Source: Paracoccaceae bacterium
GTDB lineage: Bacteria; Pseudomonadota; Alphaproteobacteria; Rhodobacterales; Rhodobacteraceae
Reading direction: 5' to 3'
DNA length: 64,000 bases
Assembly: GCA_020832705.1 (NCBI GenBank)
Contig: JAFIEE010000001.1
Location: 1 to 64,000 of the forward strand
The notes below the pieces were generated by a model. The model worked only from the letters and a program-made list of their open reading frames with translations, did not search any database and was not told the origin of the DNA. Shown in pieces: positions 31,139 to 39,587 of the stretch. Position numbers and translations under genes: made by a program. Positions within the stretch are counted from its first letter, which is position 1; every line of letters starts with the position of its first letter.

Positions 31139-31627
31139 GGTCACATGATAAACTTCGCCTTTGCCCAACTTCGGGCGGTTGTGTGACCACAGACACCGCT
31201 CAGGGCGGAAAACGCTTGCTCAACTGGCAAGATCAGCCGATCTTGACGCCAGACGGCAGGTCACTTGGGGAATGTCGGCAATTGTAGCGGACATCTGATC
31301 CGGACGCGTGGGATCTTCGGATCGATGACCGAGTCAGGGGCGCTTGCCGGCATCACGGGATCATTTCCCGCTGACCGCACAGCGAGCCGCCTTGCGTCCG
31401 ATCTGGGCAGATATGTCAACGCTTCGCTGCAGTTCCCCGAAAAGCGCAAATGACCCTGGCAGCTTGGCAGCCCCCTGGCCGAGGGGGCGCGGGGCATGGC
31501 GTTTGCAAAGCCTGGCTCAGCCTGGCGCGGGTGGCGGCAGTTGCAAAGCGGCTTGGTGAACCGGATTTGCCGGCGGCGGAAAGCGGTTTCACTGGCGGGG
31601 CGCGCGGCGGGCGGCTACGTTCGGGGC
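31139..31627. other. gap between MFS gene and M20 hydrolase gene
   Basis: I see no supported gene. A 62-codon plus-strand frame at 31265-31453 lacks a ribosome site and recognisable content. A GATCAGCC-GATC-type dyad near 31227-31242 is the only small palindrome. The start of the following hydrolase is not marked by a good Shine-Dalgarno sequence. Confidence 0.45.
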
Positions 31628-33241
31628 ATGGCAGCATGGGAGAGCACCTTGCCCGCAGCCCCGTTCACGCCCGCCCAGAACACCGCACTGAAGGCGCTGG
31701 CGGCGCGCACTGCGGACCTGTCCGACTGGTGCGCGACAATCTTCGACTTCGGCGAAACCGCCTGGCGCGAATACCGCTCGGCCGAGTGGTATGTGCAAAG
31801 ACTGCGGGCCGAAGGCTTCACGGTCGAGGAAGGCTCGGGCGGGATGCCCACGGCGTTCTGCGCCGAATGGGGCAACGGGTCCGGCCCGGTGATCGGACTT
31901 TACGCCGAATATGACGGTATCCCCGGCAACTGTCAGGCGCGCGGACCCCGCCGCGCCCCACGCCCCGGGCTGGGGTTTCAGGCGGGCGGGCACACCGACC
32001 CGCATTCGGGGCTGGGCATTGCGGGGCTGGGCGCCGCGCTGGCGATCAAGGCCGCGATGGAGCGCCACGGCATTGCAGGCGGCATCCGCTTCACCGGCGA
32101 ACCGGCGGAAAAGCTGCGCGGCTCCAAGCCCATCCACGCCGCACGCGGCTATTATGACGGGCTGGCGGCGATCCTTTCGTTTCATCCGTTCTACATGCTG
32201 CCCATGTGCAATACCGTGCGCTGGGACACGCATTGCGGCGCGGCCTATGCGATGGTCTATCGCTTCATCTGTGACGCGCCGGAACGCTGGGGCGCCCATG
32301 ACGGCGCGCCCATCCCGCAGGCCCACAGCGCCGTGCGCGCCCCCGGCGCGGGCGAGGCGCTGACCCTGATGTTCACCGCCTCCAAGGCCCTGCGCGAGTC
32401 CATGCTGCCCCATACCGGCGGCTGGTCGATCTCCGAGGCGGTGCTGACCCATGCGCAGGCCACCGCCGACAACCTGCCTGCCGGGCTGGCTGAACTCCAA
32501 TACATGATCCGGGTGCCCACGCTGGCCATGGCCGAGGCCGTGACCGCCGCGCTGGACCGCAACGCCGAGGCCGCCGCCGCCATGACCGGCTGCCGCTGGG
32601 AACGCCACTGGGTCAGCAAATCCCGCCCCGGGCTGGCCAATCACGCCATGGCGGGCGCGGTCTGGGACTGCCTGCGGACCCTGGGCGCGCCCGAATGGGG
32701 GCCGGAGGCGCGCGCGGTCGCGCAATCCATCCAGCGCGTCCTGGGGCTTGAGCCGATGGCCGATCCGTTCATCCCGGAAATGTCCGCGCTGCTGGCCCCG
32801 CAGGACGCCGAAGCCGCCCTGCGCCGTGACCTGCCGCCCGCCCAGACGCATTCCACCTCGGACGACTATACGGACATGTGCTGGCACGCCCCCACCGCGC
32901 GGTTCTACATCGCCCGCCCGGCCCTGCGCGCGCCTGCAGGCTTTGCCTATCCCGCCTGGGTAATGAATGCCCTGGGGGGCATCCCCGCCACCATCGACCC
33001 GATGGTGGAACGCGCGGCACAGGTGCTGGCCACCACCGGGCTGCGGGTGCTGGAAGATGCCACCCTGCGCGCCAATGCCGCGCAGGAGTTCGAGCGCCGC
33101 ACCGGCGGCGGTATCGGCGGGGCCGAGTGGCTGGCGCCCTTGTGCGACTATGACCCGCCGATCCACTTCCGCTGGCCCGAATATGTGACCACCCCCCGCG
33201 GACATGACTGGTGGATCCCCTCGGCCATGGCCCACGCCTGA
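31628..33241 (+). CDS. M20-family amidohydrolase (AbgB-like) with altered metal motif
   Basis: A 537-aa protein from the ATG at 31628. It has the M20 layout of a catalytic domain interrupted by a dimerisation domain. The metal region reads GGHTDPHSGLG where AbgB and related peptidases have GHACGHN. The glutamate pair reads GEPAEKLRGSKP where active relatives have AEE. HPTSDDYTDM-like QTHSTSDDYTDMCW supplies the late histidine/aspartate motif. Aminobenzoyl-glutamate or other amide hydrolysis is a family-level guess, and the substitutions may mark a distinct subfamily or changed chemistry. Confidence 0.75.
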   Translation: MAAWESTLPAAPFTPAQNTALKALAARTADLSDWCATIFDFGETAWREYRSAEWYVQRLRAEGFTVEEGSGGMPTAFCAEWGNGSGPVIGLYAEYDGIPGNCQARGPRRAPRPGLGFQAGGHTDPHSGLGIAGLGAALAIKAAMERHGIAGGIRFTGEPAEKLRGSKPIHAARGYYDGLAAILSFHPFYMLPMCNTVRWDTHCGAAYAMVYRFICDAPERWGAHDGAPIPQAHSAVRAPGAGEALTLMFTASKALRESMLPHTGGWSISEAVLTHAQATADNLPAGLAELQYMIRVPTLAMAEAVTAALDRNAEAAAAMTGCRWERHWVSKSRPGLANHAMAGAVWDCLRTLGAPEWGPEARAVAQSIQRVLGLEPMADPFIPEMSALLAPQDAEAALRRDLPPAQTHSTSDDYTDMCWHAPTARFYIARPALRAPAGFAYPAWVMNALGGIPATIDPMVERAAQVLATTGLRVLEDATLRANAAQEFERRTGGGIGGAEWLAPLCDYDPPIHFRWPEYVTTPRGHDWWIPSAMAHA

Positions 33242-33292
33242 CCCTGCACGCCGAAGCGTGCCGCGGACATCCAGACCCCGGTCGCCCCGTTC

Positions 33293-33454
33293 ATGGCCCA
33301 GACCAACACCGGCCATGACCTGCGCCATCTGTTCGCCGACTCAGAGGGCACTCTGGGGACGATGGCCCGCCGCGCCGTGTGCCGCCTGTGCCCGGCGCCT
33401 GCACCGCACGCGACCGTTATGGGCGCGCGGTCGGATTGCGCCGCCGCCGTGCGC
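33293..33454 (+). pseudogene. remnant of an FAD-linked oxidase (GlcD/D-lactate dehydrogenase type)
   Basis: The frame starting at 33293 reads TNTGHDLRHLFADSEGTLG, then RRAVCRLCPAP. This closely matches the FAD-binding signature NTGYDLRHLFIGSEGTLG followed by AVLRLFPRP of GlcD-like oxidases. The rest of the N-terminal FAD domain and the C-terminal domain are absent, and the frame degenerates into arginine/proline-rich nonsense. The remaining bases up to 33656 show nothing recognisable. Confidence 0.7.
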
Positions 33455-33656
33455 GTGGGGGCGCGCGCCCTTTTGCCACTGCCCCGCCCCTGGCCGCGCG
33501 GCCCGAGGCCGACGATACGCCGGACGTGATGACCCCGCGCGAAGCGGCACTGCAAGACGGCACCGTGTCCAGAGCGCTGTGCGCCCGGTCGCAGATGATG
33601 CGATGGCAGGATTTCCAAGCACCAGGCCGCTCCATCAACCAATGAAGCCGGGGGAC

Positions 33657-34775
33657 TCAGTCAAGAAGCCTTGCCACATGCCAGCGCCCGGCTTCGTGCA
33701 CCATGTCGTCGCGCCCCGAAAGCGGCCCCGGCCGGAACAGGGCCGAAGCCAGCGCCCGCTGCTGGTCTTCGAGGATGCCGATATCCTCGCGCGCCACGCG
33801 CAGCCAGCGTTCCTGATAGGGCGCGGCGCGTTCGGCGAAGTCCGGCAGCGCGACGGTATCCTCCGGGAAACAGCCGCCGATCTCGATCCGGGAGGCATCT
33901 GCGCTCAGCGGCGTCACGTTGAGCCACCACATGCAGTCCTGCGCGACGGCGAATTGCGTCAGCGGATGAAGCAGCGTGAAATACGTCCCTTCGCGCGCGT
34001 CCTCGTCCAGCCCTGGGATCGGGTCGAATGGCGCACGCGACCTGTCGAGGCTGCCGATACTGGTGCGGCTGAGCACCTGCATGCACAGCCAGTCGCCGCG
34101 CGTGGGGATCGCGCGCTGGGTCTGCGCCCCGATCGAATCGCGGTGTACCGTCCCGGTGTGATAGGTCTCCATGGCGTTTTCAAGAAACAGCTTCCAGTTG
34201 CACCCGGCCTCGATCTCGGTGGTCCAGGTGCAGCGCATCCGGTCCATGCGGTGCGAGGCGAACCGCTCCGGCAGATCGCCAAGCTGGTCCTCCAGCGACG
34301 GGCCGTCCTGCGCAAAATTCACGAACACGAACCCCGCCCAGCTGTCGATGCGCAATGGCACCAGCCCGTTTTCCTTGCGGTCGAAGCCTTCGGCGTCCTG
34401 CATGTCCGGGCACCCGTACAGGCGGCCATCGCTGAAATAGCTCCAGGCATGATAGGGGCACATGATCCGCGCCCCGCAGTTGCCGCTGCCCTTGACCAGC
34501 AGCGACCCGCGATGCCGGCAGTAATTGGCGAAACACCGCAGCACCCCGTCCTGCCCCCGGACCAGAAAGATCGGGCCGCCCTGGGTGTCGAAGCTGCGGT
34601 AGTCTCCGGGGTTCGGCAACTGGTCCTCGCGGCACAGGAAGAACCAGTGGCGCAGGAATATCTTCTCGCGTTCCGCGGCGAAGATGTCGGGCGAGGTATA
34701 GATGTCGGCGGGCATCGACCGGGCGACCCGCAGGGGCGCGATCGCGGCTTCGATCTTGTCACGGTCAAGCTGCAT
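33657..34775 (-). CDS. Rieske non-heme iron oxygenase, large subunit
   Basis: Aromatic-ring-hydroxylating or N-demethylating oxygenase alpha subunit, 372 aa. The Rieske 2Fe-2S ligands are Cys86, His88, Cys106 and His109 (CRHRG and CPYHAW). The mononuclear iron histidines are His206 and His211 in NWKLFLENAMETYHTGTVH. The length fits single-component terminal oxygenases. No reductase or ferredoxin gene is in the window, so electrons must come from elsewhere. Last gene of the nine-gene ABC/catabolic operon. The substrate is probably what the importer brings in. Confidence 0.9.
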   Translation of the reverse strand: MQLDRDKIEAAIAPLRVARSMPADIYTSPDIFAAEREKIFLRHWFFLCREDQLPNPGDYRSFDTQGGPIFLVRGQDGVLRCFANYCRHRGSLLVKGSGNCGARIMCPYHAWSYFSDGRLYGCPDMQDAEGFDRKENGLVPLRIDSWAGFVFVNFAQDGPSLEDQLGDLPERFASHRMDRMRCTWTTEIEAGCNWKLFLENAMETYHTGTVHRDSIGAQTQRAIPTRGDWLCMQVLSRTSIGSLDRSRAPFDPIPGLDEDAREGTYFTLLHPLTQFAVAQDCMWWLNVTPLSADASRIEIGGCFPEDTVALPDFAERAAPYQERWLRVAREDIGILEDQQRALASALFRPGPLSGRDDMVHEAGRWHVARLLD

Positions 34776-34790
34776 GATGCTTTCCTCCGC

Positions 34791-35294
34791 TCAGGGTTCC
34801 AGTTCGATCGTGGCCCAGGTTTCGAAGCAATGCCCCTGCGCCAGCGCGGTCACGCCGATGGTGGCCCGGCCGCCAAGCCCGCGCTCGGGGCCGAACACCT
34901 CGACCAGCAGGTCGCTCAGCCCCGAGGAAACCTTGTGAACCTCGGTGAAGCCGGGGGTGCAGACCACGAAATTGAGCGTGCGCACGATGCTGCGCACCTG
35001 GTCCAGACTGCCCACGGCCTGACGGATGCCACCAAGCAGGTTCTGCCCGCAGACACGCGCCGCGGCATAGCCTTCGGCGGTGCCAAGGGTGTCGCCCAGC
35101 CGCCCGCCCATGACCGTGCCATCCGGTTTCTGCCCCACATGGCCGGACAGGAACAGCAGATTGCCCATGCGGTGAAAGGGCTTCATGGTCCCGTAATCGG
35201 CGCCGTAGTAGCCGGTGGTATCGAAGTCGGGGATATCCAGCCCCATGGCGATGGCCATCTGTTCCGGGGCCATCTGTTGCGGCGGTCGGGTCAT
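34791..35294 (-). CDS. RidA/YjgF-family protein
   Basis: A 167-aa protein from the ATG at 35294, with GGAGGG upstream inside the preceding gene's end. The RidA core is visible: LLFLSGHVGQKPDGTV, AARVCGQNLLGGIRQAVGSL, and ATIGVTALAQGHCFE. The family arginine that binds the imine carboxylate (normally in P-x-R-x-x-x) is replaced around GGRATIGV, which keeps the arginine. Enamine/imine deaminase activity is known for the family. Its place between an amidohydrolase and an oxygenase suggests it handles a reactive nitrogenous intermediate. Confidence 0.85.
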   Translation of the reverse strand: MTRPPQQMAPEQMAIAMGLDIPDFDTTGYYGADYGTMKPFHRMGNLLFLSGHVGQKPDGTVMGGRLGDTLGTAEGYAAARVCGQNLLGGIRQAVGSLDQVRSIVRTLNFVVCTPGFTEVHKVSSGLSDLLVEVFGPERGLGGRATIGVTALAQGHCFETWATIELEP

Positions 35295-35295
35295 C

Positions 35296-36156
35296 TCAGC
35301 CCTCCTCGAAGCCATAGAGCGTGGCGGGGTTGTCCACGAGGATCTGTTGCATCCGGGCTTCGGACCCGCACCATGCGGCGAACAGGTCCACCAGCAGCGC
35401 GTCGTCGGGCGGATCGCCGGGTTTCGACGGGTGCGGCCAGTTGGTCGCCCAGACGCAGCGTTCAGGGAAGCGGTCGATCAGGGTGCGCGCCAGCTTCGCC
35501 ACATCGGCATAATCCGGCAGCCCGGTTTTCGAGGTCTCGTAGACCCCGGATGTCTTGACCCAGACCTTGCCGGAATCGAGCATCCGGCACAGCGCGCGGA
35601 ACCCGGGGTGATCCGTGTCCACGGGTTCCAGGAACTTGCCGTTGTGGTCGATCACAACCGGGCAGGGCAGCGCCATGATCTCGGCCTCGCGGTCGTGCAG
35701 GAAGCGGCCGTCCATCTGCAACTGGATGTGCCAGCCGAAGGGCGCGATCCGCGCCGCCAGCGGTGCAAGCTTTTCCCATCCCAGCACGCCGCCCGGCAGC
35801 ATGAAGAAGCGCAATCCGCGCGCGCCCGCGCCGGTCAGGCGCTGCAGCTCGGCGTCGTCGGCGGTGTCATCGACCACCACCACCGCGCGGCCGTCCTGGC
35901 CCAGACGCTCCAGCGCCATCAGGGTGCAGCGGTTGTCGGTGCCATAGGCCGACGGCTGCACCACCACCGCCCGCGTCAGGCCAAGGGTCGCGCGCAGGGC
36001 CATGTAGGCATCGATCGATCCCCCCGGCACCGGCTTGAACGGCGAATCTGGCGGCGCGGGATACAGGGCCGGGTCGCCATAGATGTGCATGTGACAGTCG
36101 CACGCACCTGCGGGCAGGCGGGTGCGCGGCGGGTTTGCGGGCAGAAGGCCGGTCAT
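35296..36156 (-). CDS. TIM-barrel amidohydrolase (amidohydrolase 2 family)
   Basis: A 286-aa metal-dependent hydrolase from the ATG at 36156, which overlaps the upstream gene by four bases and has GAGGAGA before it. The HxH metal motif is His22/His24 (CDCHMHIYGD). PVVIDHNGKF provides the next histidine and VWATNWPHP the late motif. The family includes 2-pyrone-4,6-dicarboxylate and sulfomuconolactone hydrolases. Hydrolysis of a lactone or cyclic amide in this pathway is plausible. Only one base separates it from the RidA gene. Confidence 0.85.
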   Translation of the reverse strand: MTGLLPANPPRTRLPAGACDCHMHIYGDPALYPAPPDSPFKPVPGGSIDAYMALRATLGLTRAVVVQPSAYGTDNRCTLMALERLGQDGRAVVVVDDTADDAELQRLTGAGARGLRFFMLPGGVLGWEKLAPLAARIAPFGWHIQLQMDGRFLHDREAEIMALPCPVVIDHNGKFLEPVDTDHPGFRALCRMLDSGKVWVKTSGVYETSKTGLPDYADVAKLARTLIDRFPERCVWATNWPHPSKPGDPPDDALLVDLFAAWCGSEARMQQILVDNPATLYGFEEG

Positions 36157-37151
36157 GCGGGTCTCCTCAGGCGGTCCAGCCGCCGGGCCATGTGGCCGTT
36201 CACGGCCAGTTCGGGCAGTTTTCCGTCGATGAGGTCGCGGATCTGGCGCACGGTCTCGAAGGCCTGATGATCGGTCGCCGCGCGGGTCAGCCCGGCGACA
36301 TGCGGCACCGCGATCACGTTCGGCAGGGCCGCCAGCCGTGGGTGCGGCTGCTCGTCGTGTCCCATGCCGACATCCAGCCCCGCCCCGGCGATGCCCCCGG
36401 TTGTCAGCGCCTCTTCCAGTGCATCCTCGTCCACGACGATCCCGCGCGCGACGTTGACGAAATACGCATCCGGCCGCATCCGGGCAAACGCGTCGCGGTT
36501 CATCATGCGTTCGGTTTCGGGTGTGGCATAGGCCGCGCAAACCACGAAATCGCAGCCCAGGACGGTGTCAAGATCGGCCTGCGTCACGCAGCCATTGACA
36601 AGGCGCTTGTAGGGATCGAAGGCCAGCACCTTCATGCGCGCGGCAATCGCCAGATCGGCAATGCGGCTGCCGATGGCGCCAAAGCCGATGATCCCCATGC
36701 TGGACCCCGCAAGCTGCCGACCCAGAACCATCGGCTGGTCGGCGATGCCTTGCTTGTATAGCCGGTCGCAGATGGCGAACCGCCGTCCCAGCGCGATCAC
36801 CAGCCCCAGCGCCGTTTCGGCGACCGCGTCGCCGTAGCCCGCACTGCAGCGCACCACCAGCGTCCCCGCGTCCGAGGCGGCGGCGACGTCGATGTTGCGG
36901 ATATCGACCGCGCAGCGCATGTAGACCGCAAGTTCGGGCAGGGCCGCGAAAACCTCGGGCGTGCCCGGCGCCAGACGGTCGGACAGGATGATATCCACAT
37001 CCTGCGCCGCCGCGATCAGGTCCCTGCCCCGCAGCGGCGTGTCGGTCCCGTTCAGGCGCACCTCGGCAAGGCCGCGCAACGCCTCCACCGCCTCCAGGCT
37101 GTAGAAGTTCTGGAGCAGGTCGTTGTTGTGGGTGATCAGTATCTTGACCAA
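36153..37151 (-). CDS. D-2-hydroxyacid dehydrogenase family protein
   Basis: NAD-dependent dehydrogenase of about 332 aa. The TTG at 37151 is preferred because AGGAGG lies six bases upstream; the in-frame ATG at 37175 has no ribosome site and overlaps the previous gene. The Rossmann motif is GIIGFGAIGSRIADLA, and the substrate/catalytic residues lie in VNVARGIVVDEDAL (Arg), AGAGLDVGMG (Glu replaced by Gly or His region) and VIAVPHVAGLT (His). It resembles phosphoglycerate or glyoxylate/hydroxypyruvate reductases. It would reduce or oxidise a 2-oxo/2-hydroxy acid made by this operon. Confidence 0.82.
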   Translation of the reverse strand: MVKILITHNNDLLQNFYSLEAVEALRGLAEVRLNGTDTPLRGRDLIAAAQDVDIILSDRLAPGTPEVFAALPELAVYMRCAVDIRNIDVAAASDAGTLVVRCSAGYGDAVAETALGLVIALGRRFAICDRLYKQGIADQPMVLGRQLAGSSMGIIGFGAIGSRIADLAIAARMKVLAFDPYKRLVNGCVTQADLDTVLGCDFVVCAAYATPETERMMNRDAFARMRPDAYFVNVARGIVVDEDALEEALTTGGIAGAGLDVGMGHDEQPHPRLAALPNVIAVPHVAGLTRAATDHQAFETVRQIRDLIDGKLPELAVNGHMARRLDRLRRPA

Positions 37152-37152
37152 T

Positions 37153-38094
37153 TCAAGCCTCCTGTCGGTGGGCATTGCGGCCCAGATACATCAGGTTCAG
37201 CGCGGTCACCGCCACATGCCCGGCCAGACATGCGGTCATGCCGCCGACATCATGCGGGGGGCTGACGGTGTTGATGTCCACCGCGACGATGGGCAGCCCC
37301 GCAAGCGCGTTCAGGAAATCCAGGCCCGTGGCCGCGTCGGGGCCGCCCCAGGTCGGCGTGGCGACGCCCGGCGCCGCCGAAGGGTCGAAGAAATCCATGT
37401 CGAAGCACAGATAGAGGGGCCGCCCTTCGGTTCTGGCGCGGACCTCGTCCACCACGTCATCCACGCCGCGCCTGCGCAGCTCCGCCCCCGAGATCAGGTT
37501 GTAGCCAAGCGCGCGGGTGTGGTCATAGGCGCCGGGCGCCATCAGCGTGCCGCGCGCGCCGATGTGGAAGGAGCGCGCCACGTCGATGATGCCTTCCTCG
37601 GCCGCGCGGGTGAAGGTGGTCGAGGTGTTGTAGCCCTCGCCTTCATAGGCATCGGTGTGGGCGTCGATATGCAGCACCGCAAGGTCCGGGTAATGGCGGT
37701 GCAGGGCGCGCAGTTGCGGCAACGTCACCAGCCCGTCGCCGCCAAAGGTCACCGGATAGCCCCCCTGCGCGACAGCCATGTCCAGCGCTGACTCGATCGC
37801 CGCAAGCGCGGGCCCGGTCTGCCCCGAGACCACCGCCACATCCCCCAGATCGACCACGTCCATCGCGGCAAGGATGTCGCGGTCGCCCAGTTCCGGCAGC
37901 ACCGGGCGCACCAGCCCGGACTGTTCGCGGATCGCCCGTGGCCCCTGACGCGCGCCGATACGCGTGGGATGCGTGCCACAATCGAAGGGAATTCCCAGAA
38001 TGACCCCCTGACCGGGCGTGATGGCCGTGGCGGCGGGCACGCTCATGAAGGTGCCTGCAGGCACAAGCAGGTCATCGGGAAAGGCTGTCATCAC
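37153..38094 (-). CDS. ureohydrolase-fold protein (agmatinase/arginase family) lacking a metal histidine
   Basis: A 313-aa protein of the agmatinase family, which releases urea from guanidino compounds at a binuclear manganese site. Ligands Asp144, His146 and Asp148 (HIDAHTDAYEG) and Asp232 and Asp234 (FDMDFFDP) are present. The first motif reads FGGDGLV at 117-123, with Gly121 where arginases and agmatinases have the histidine of GGDHS. The substrate loop TPTWGG is a variant of the usual sequence. It may use one metal or another substrate. It is followed by the dehydrogenase after one base. Confidence 0.85.
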   Translation of the reverse strand: MMTAFPDDLLVPAGTFMSVPAATAITPGQGVILGIPFDCGTHPTRIGARQGPRAIREQSGLVRPVLPELGDRDILAAMDVVDLGDVAVVSGQTGPALAAIESALDMAVAQGGYPVTFGGDGLVTLPQLRALHRHYPDLAVLHIDAHTDAYEGEGYNTSTTFTRAAEEGIIDVARSFHIGARGTLMAPGAYDHTRALGYNLISGAELRRRGVDDVVDEVRARTEGRPLYLCFDMDFFDPSAAPGVATPTWGGPDAATGLDFLNALAGLPIVAVDINTVSPPHDVGGMTACLAGHVAVTALNLMYLGRNAHRQEA

Positions 38095-38106
38095 TGTGCT
38101 CCGCGA

Positions 38107-38826
38107 TTATACGTCATGGCCAAGATAGAGGTCGCGCAAGAGGTCATCGCCGATTTCGGACCCGGGGCTGGTATGGACCACACGGCCCAGCCGCAGGACG
38201 GTGACCATGTCCGACAGCCGGATCGCCTCGACCGCGTTCTGCTCGACCAGCAGGATCGTGGTGCCAAGGCGCCGGATCTCGAGGATCCGCTCCAGGATCA
38301 GTTCGACCATCTGCGGCGCCAGCCCCATGGTGGGTTCGTCCATCAGCAGCAGTCGCGGCCGCGACATCAGCGCGCGCCCGATGGCCAGCATCTGCTGCTC
38401 GCCCCCCGAAAGCGTTCCGGCAAGCTGCTTGCGCCGTTGCTCCAGGATCGGGAAAAGGGTGGTGATCGCCTCGAGATCCTCGGGCACCGAGGCGTCTCCG
38501 GGGCGCAGATACGCGCCCAGTTGCAGGTTTTCCAGCACTGTCATGCGCGGGAACACACGCCGCCCTTCCGGCACCTGCGCCAGCCCCATGGCAACCCGGG
38601 TTTCCGCGGCGACCCCGGCCAGATCGCGGCCGTCGAACCGGATCGAGCCCGCGGCCGGGGCCAGCAGCCCCGAGATCGCGCGCAAGGAGGTGGTCTTGCC
38701 CGCGCCATTGCTGCCGATCAGACTGACGATACTGCCCGGCGCCACCGAAAGGCTGACGTCCTCGACCGCGTTGATGACGCCGTAACGCACCGCCAGCCCG
38801 CCGACTTCCAGAAGCGGTGTGCTCAT
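38107..38826 (-). CDS. branched-chain amino acid-type ABC transporter ATPase (LivF)
   Basis: A 239-aa ATPase from the ATG at 38826, overlapping livG by four bases. Walker A GSNGAGKTTSL, LivF-typical VPEGRRVFPRMTVLENLQLG, signature LSGGEQQMLAIGRAL, Walker B LLLMDEPTMGL and LVEQNA are all intact. It pairs with LivG in importers for branched-chain amino acids, amides, urea and many aromatic or nitrogenous compounds. The last transporter gene before the enzymes. Confidence 0.93.
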   Translation of the reverse strand: MSTPLLEVGGLAVRYGVINAVEDVSLSVAPGSIVSLIGSNGAGKTTSLRAISGLLAPAAGSIRFDGRDLAGVAAETRVAMGLAQVPEGRRVFPRMTVLENLQLGAYLRPGDASVPEDLEAITTLFPILEQRRKQLAGTLSGGEQQMLAIGRALMSRPRLLLMDEPTMGLAPQMVELILERILEIRRLGTTILLVEQNAVEAIRLSDMVTVLRLGRVVHTSPGSEIGDDLLRDLYLGHDV

Positions 38827-39587
38827 GCTGCCTGCCCCAGATACGCGGATTGCACCAGCGGATTGGAAAACACCTCCTTCGGGGTGCCGTCCGCCAGCAG
38901 GGCGCCATGGTGCAGCACGCTCAACCGGTCGCACAGTGTGCGCATGATCTGCATGTCATGCTCGATGATCAGCACGGTGATTCCCCGGTCGCGGATGGCG
39001 CGGATGATATCGGCCAGTTCATCCTTCTCGGCGGCGTTCATGCCCGCAAGCGGTTCGTCCAGCAGCAGCAGCCGCGGCTGCAGCATCAGGGCGCGGGCGA
39101 TTTCCAGGCGACGCTGGTGGCCATAGGACAGCCCGGTCGCCATCTGCTCGTCGCGGCCCCGCAGCCCGACGAAATGCAGCGCCTCCAGCGCCCGGGCCCG
39201 CTGGCTTTCCTCTTCTTCGCGTGCCGCACGCGACCGCCGCAGAAGCGCTGCGAAACTGGCCCGGAAATGCCGGTGCGCGCCAACCAGCGTGTTTTCCAGC
39301 ACCGTCATCCCGGCGAAATTGCGGATGTTCTGGAAGGTGCGTGCAATCCCCGCGTCGGCGATTTCCCACGTGGGGCGGCCATGCAGGGGGCGGTCCGCCA
39401 GTTGCATGCTGCCCGCGCTTGTCGGCACCAGCCCGGTCAGCGCGTTGACCATGGTGGACTTGCCCGCCCCGTTCGGACCGATCAGCCCGTGGATGGCTCC
39501 GTCGGCGACCTGCAGGTCCACCGCTTTCAGCGCGAACAGCCCGCCGAATTCCACCGTCAGGCCCCGTGTTTCCAGAAGCACGCTCAT
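38823..39587 (-). CDS. branched-chain amino acid-type ABC transporter ATPase (LivG)
   Basis: A 254-aa ATPase from the ATG at 39587, overlapping the permease stop by four bases. Walker A GPNGAGKSTMVNALTG, LivG-specific GIARTFQNIRNFAGMTVLEN, signature LSYGHQRRLEIARAL, Walker B LLLDEPLAGMN and LIIEHDM. The longer frame that continues upstream is antisense-free but lies inside the permease gene and is not the start. Confidence 0.93.
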   Translation of the reverse strand: MSVLLETRGLTVEFGGLFALKAVDLQVADGAIHGLIGPNGAGKSTMVNALTGLVPTSAGSMQLADRPLHGRPTWEIADAGIARTFQNIRNFAGMTVLENTLVGAHRHFRASFAALLRRSRAAREEEESQRARALEALHFVGLRGRDEQMATGLSYGHQRRLEIARALMLQPRLLLLDEPLAGMNAAEKDELADIIRAIRDRGITVLIIEHDMQIMRTLCDRLSVLHHGALLADGTPKEVFSNPLVQSAYLGQAA

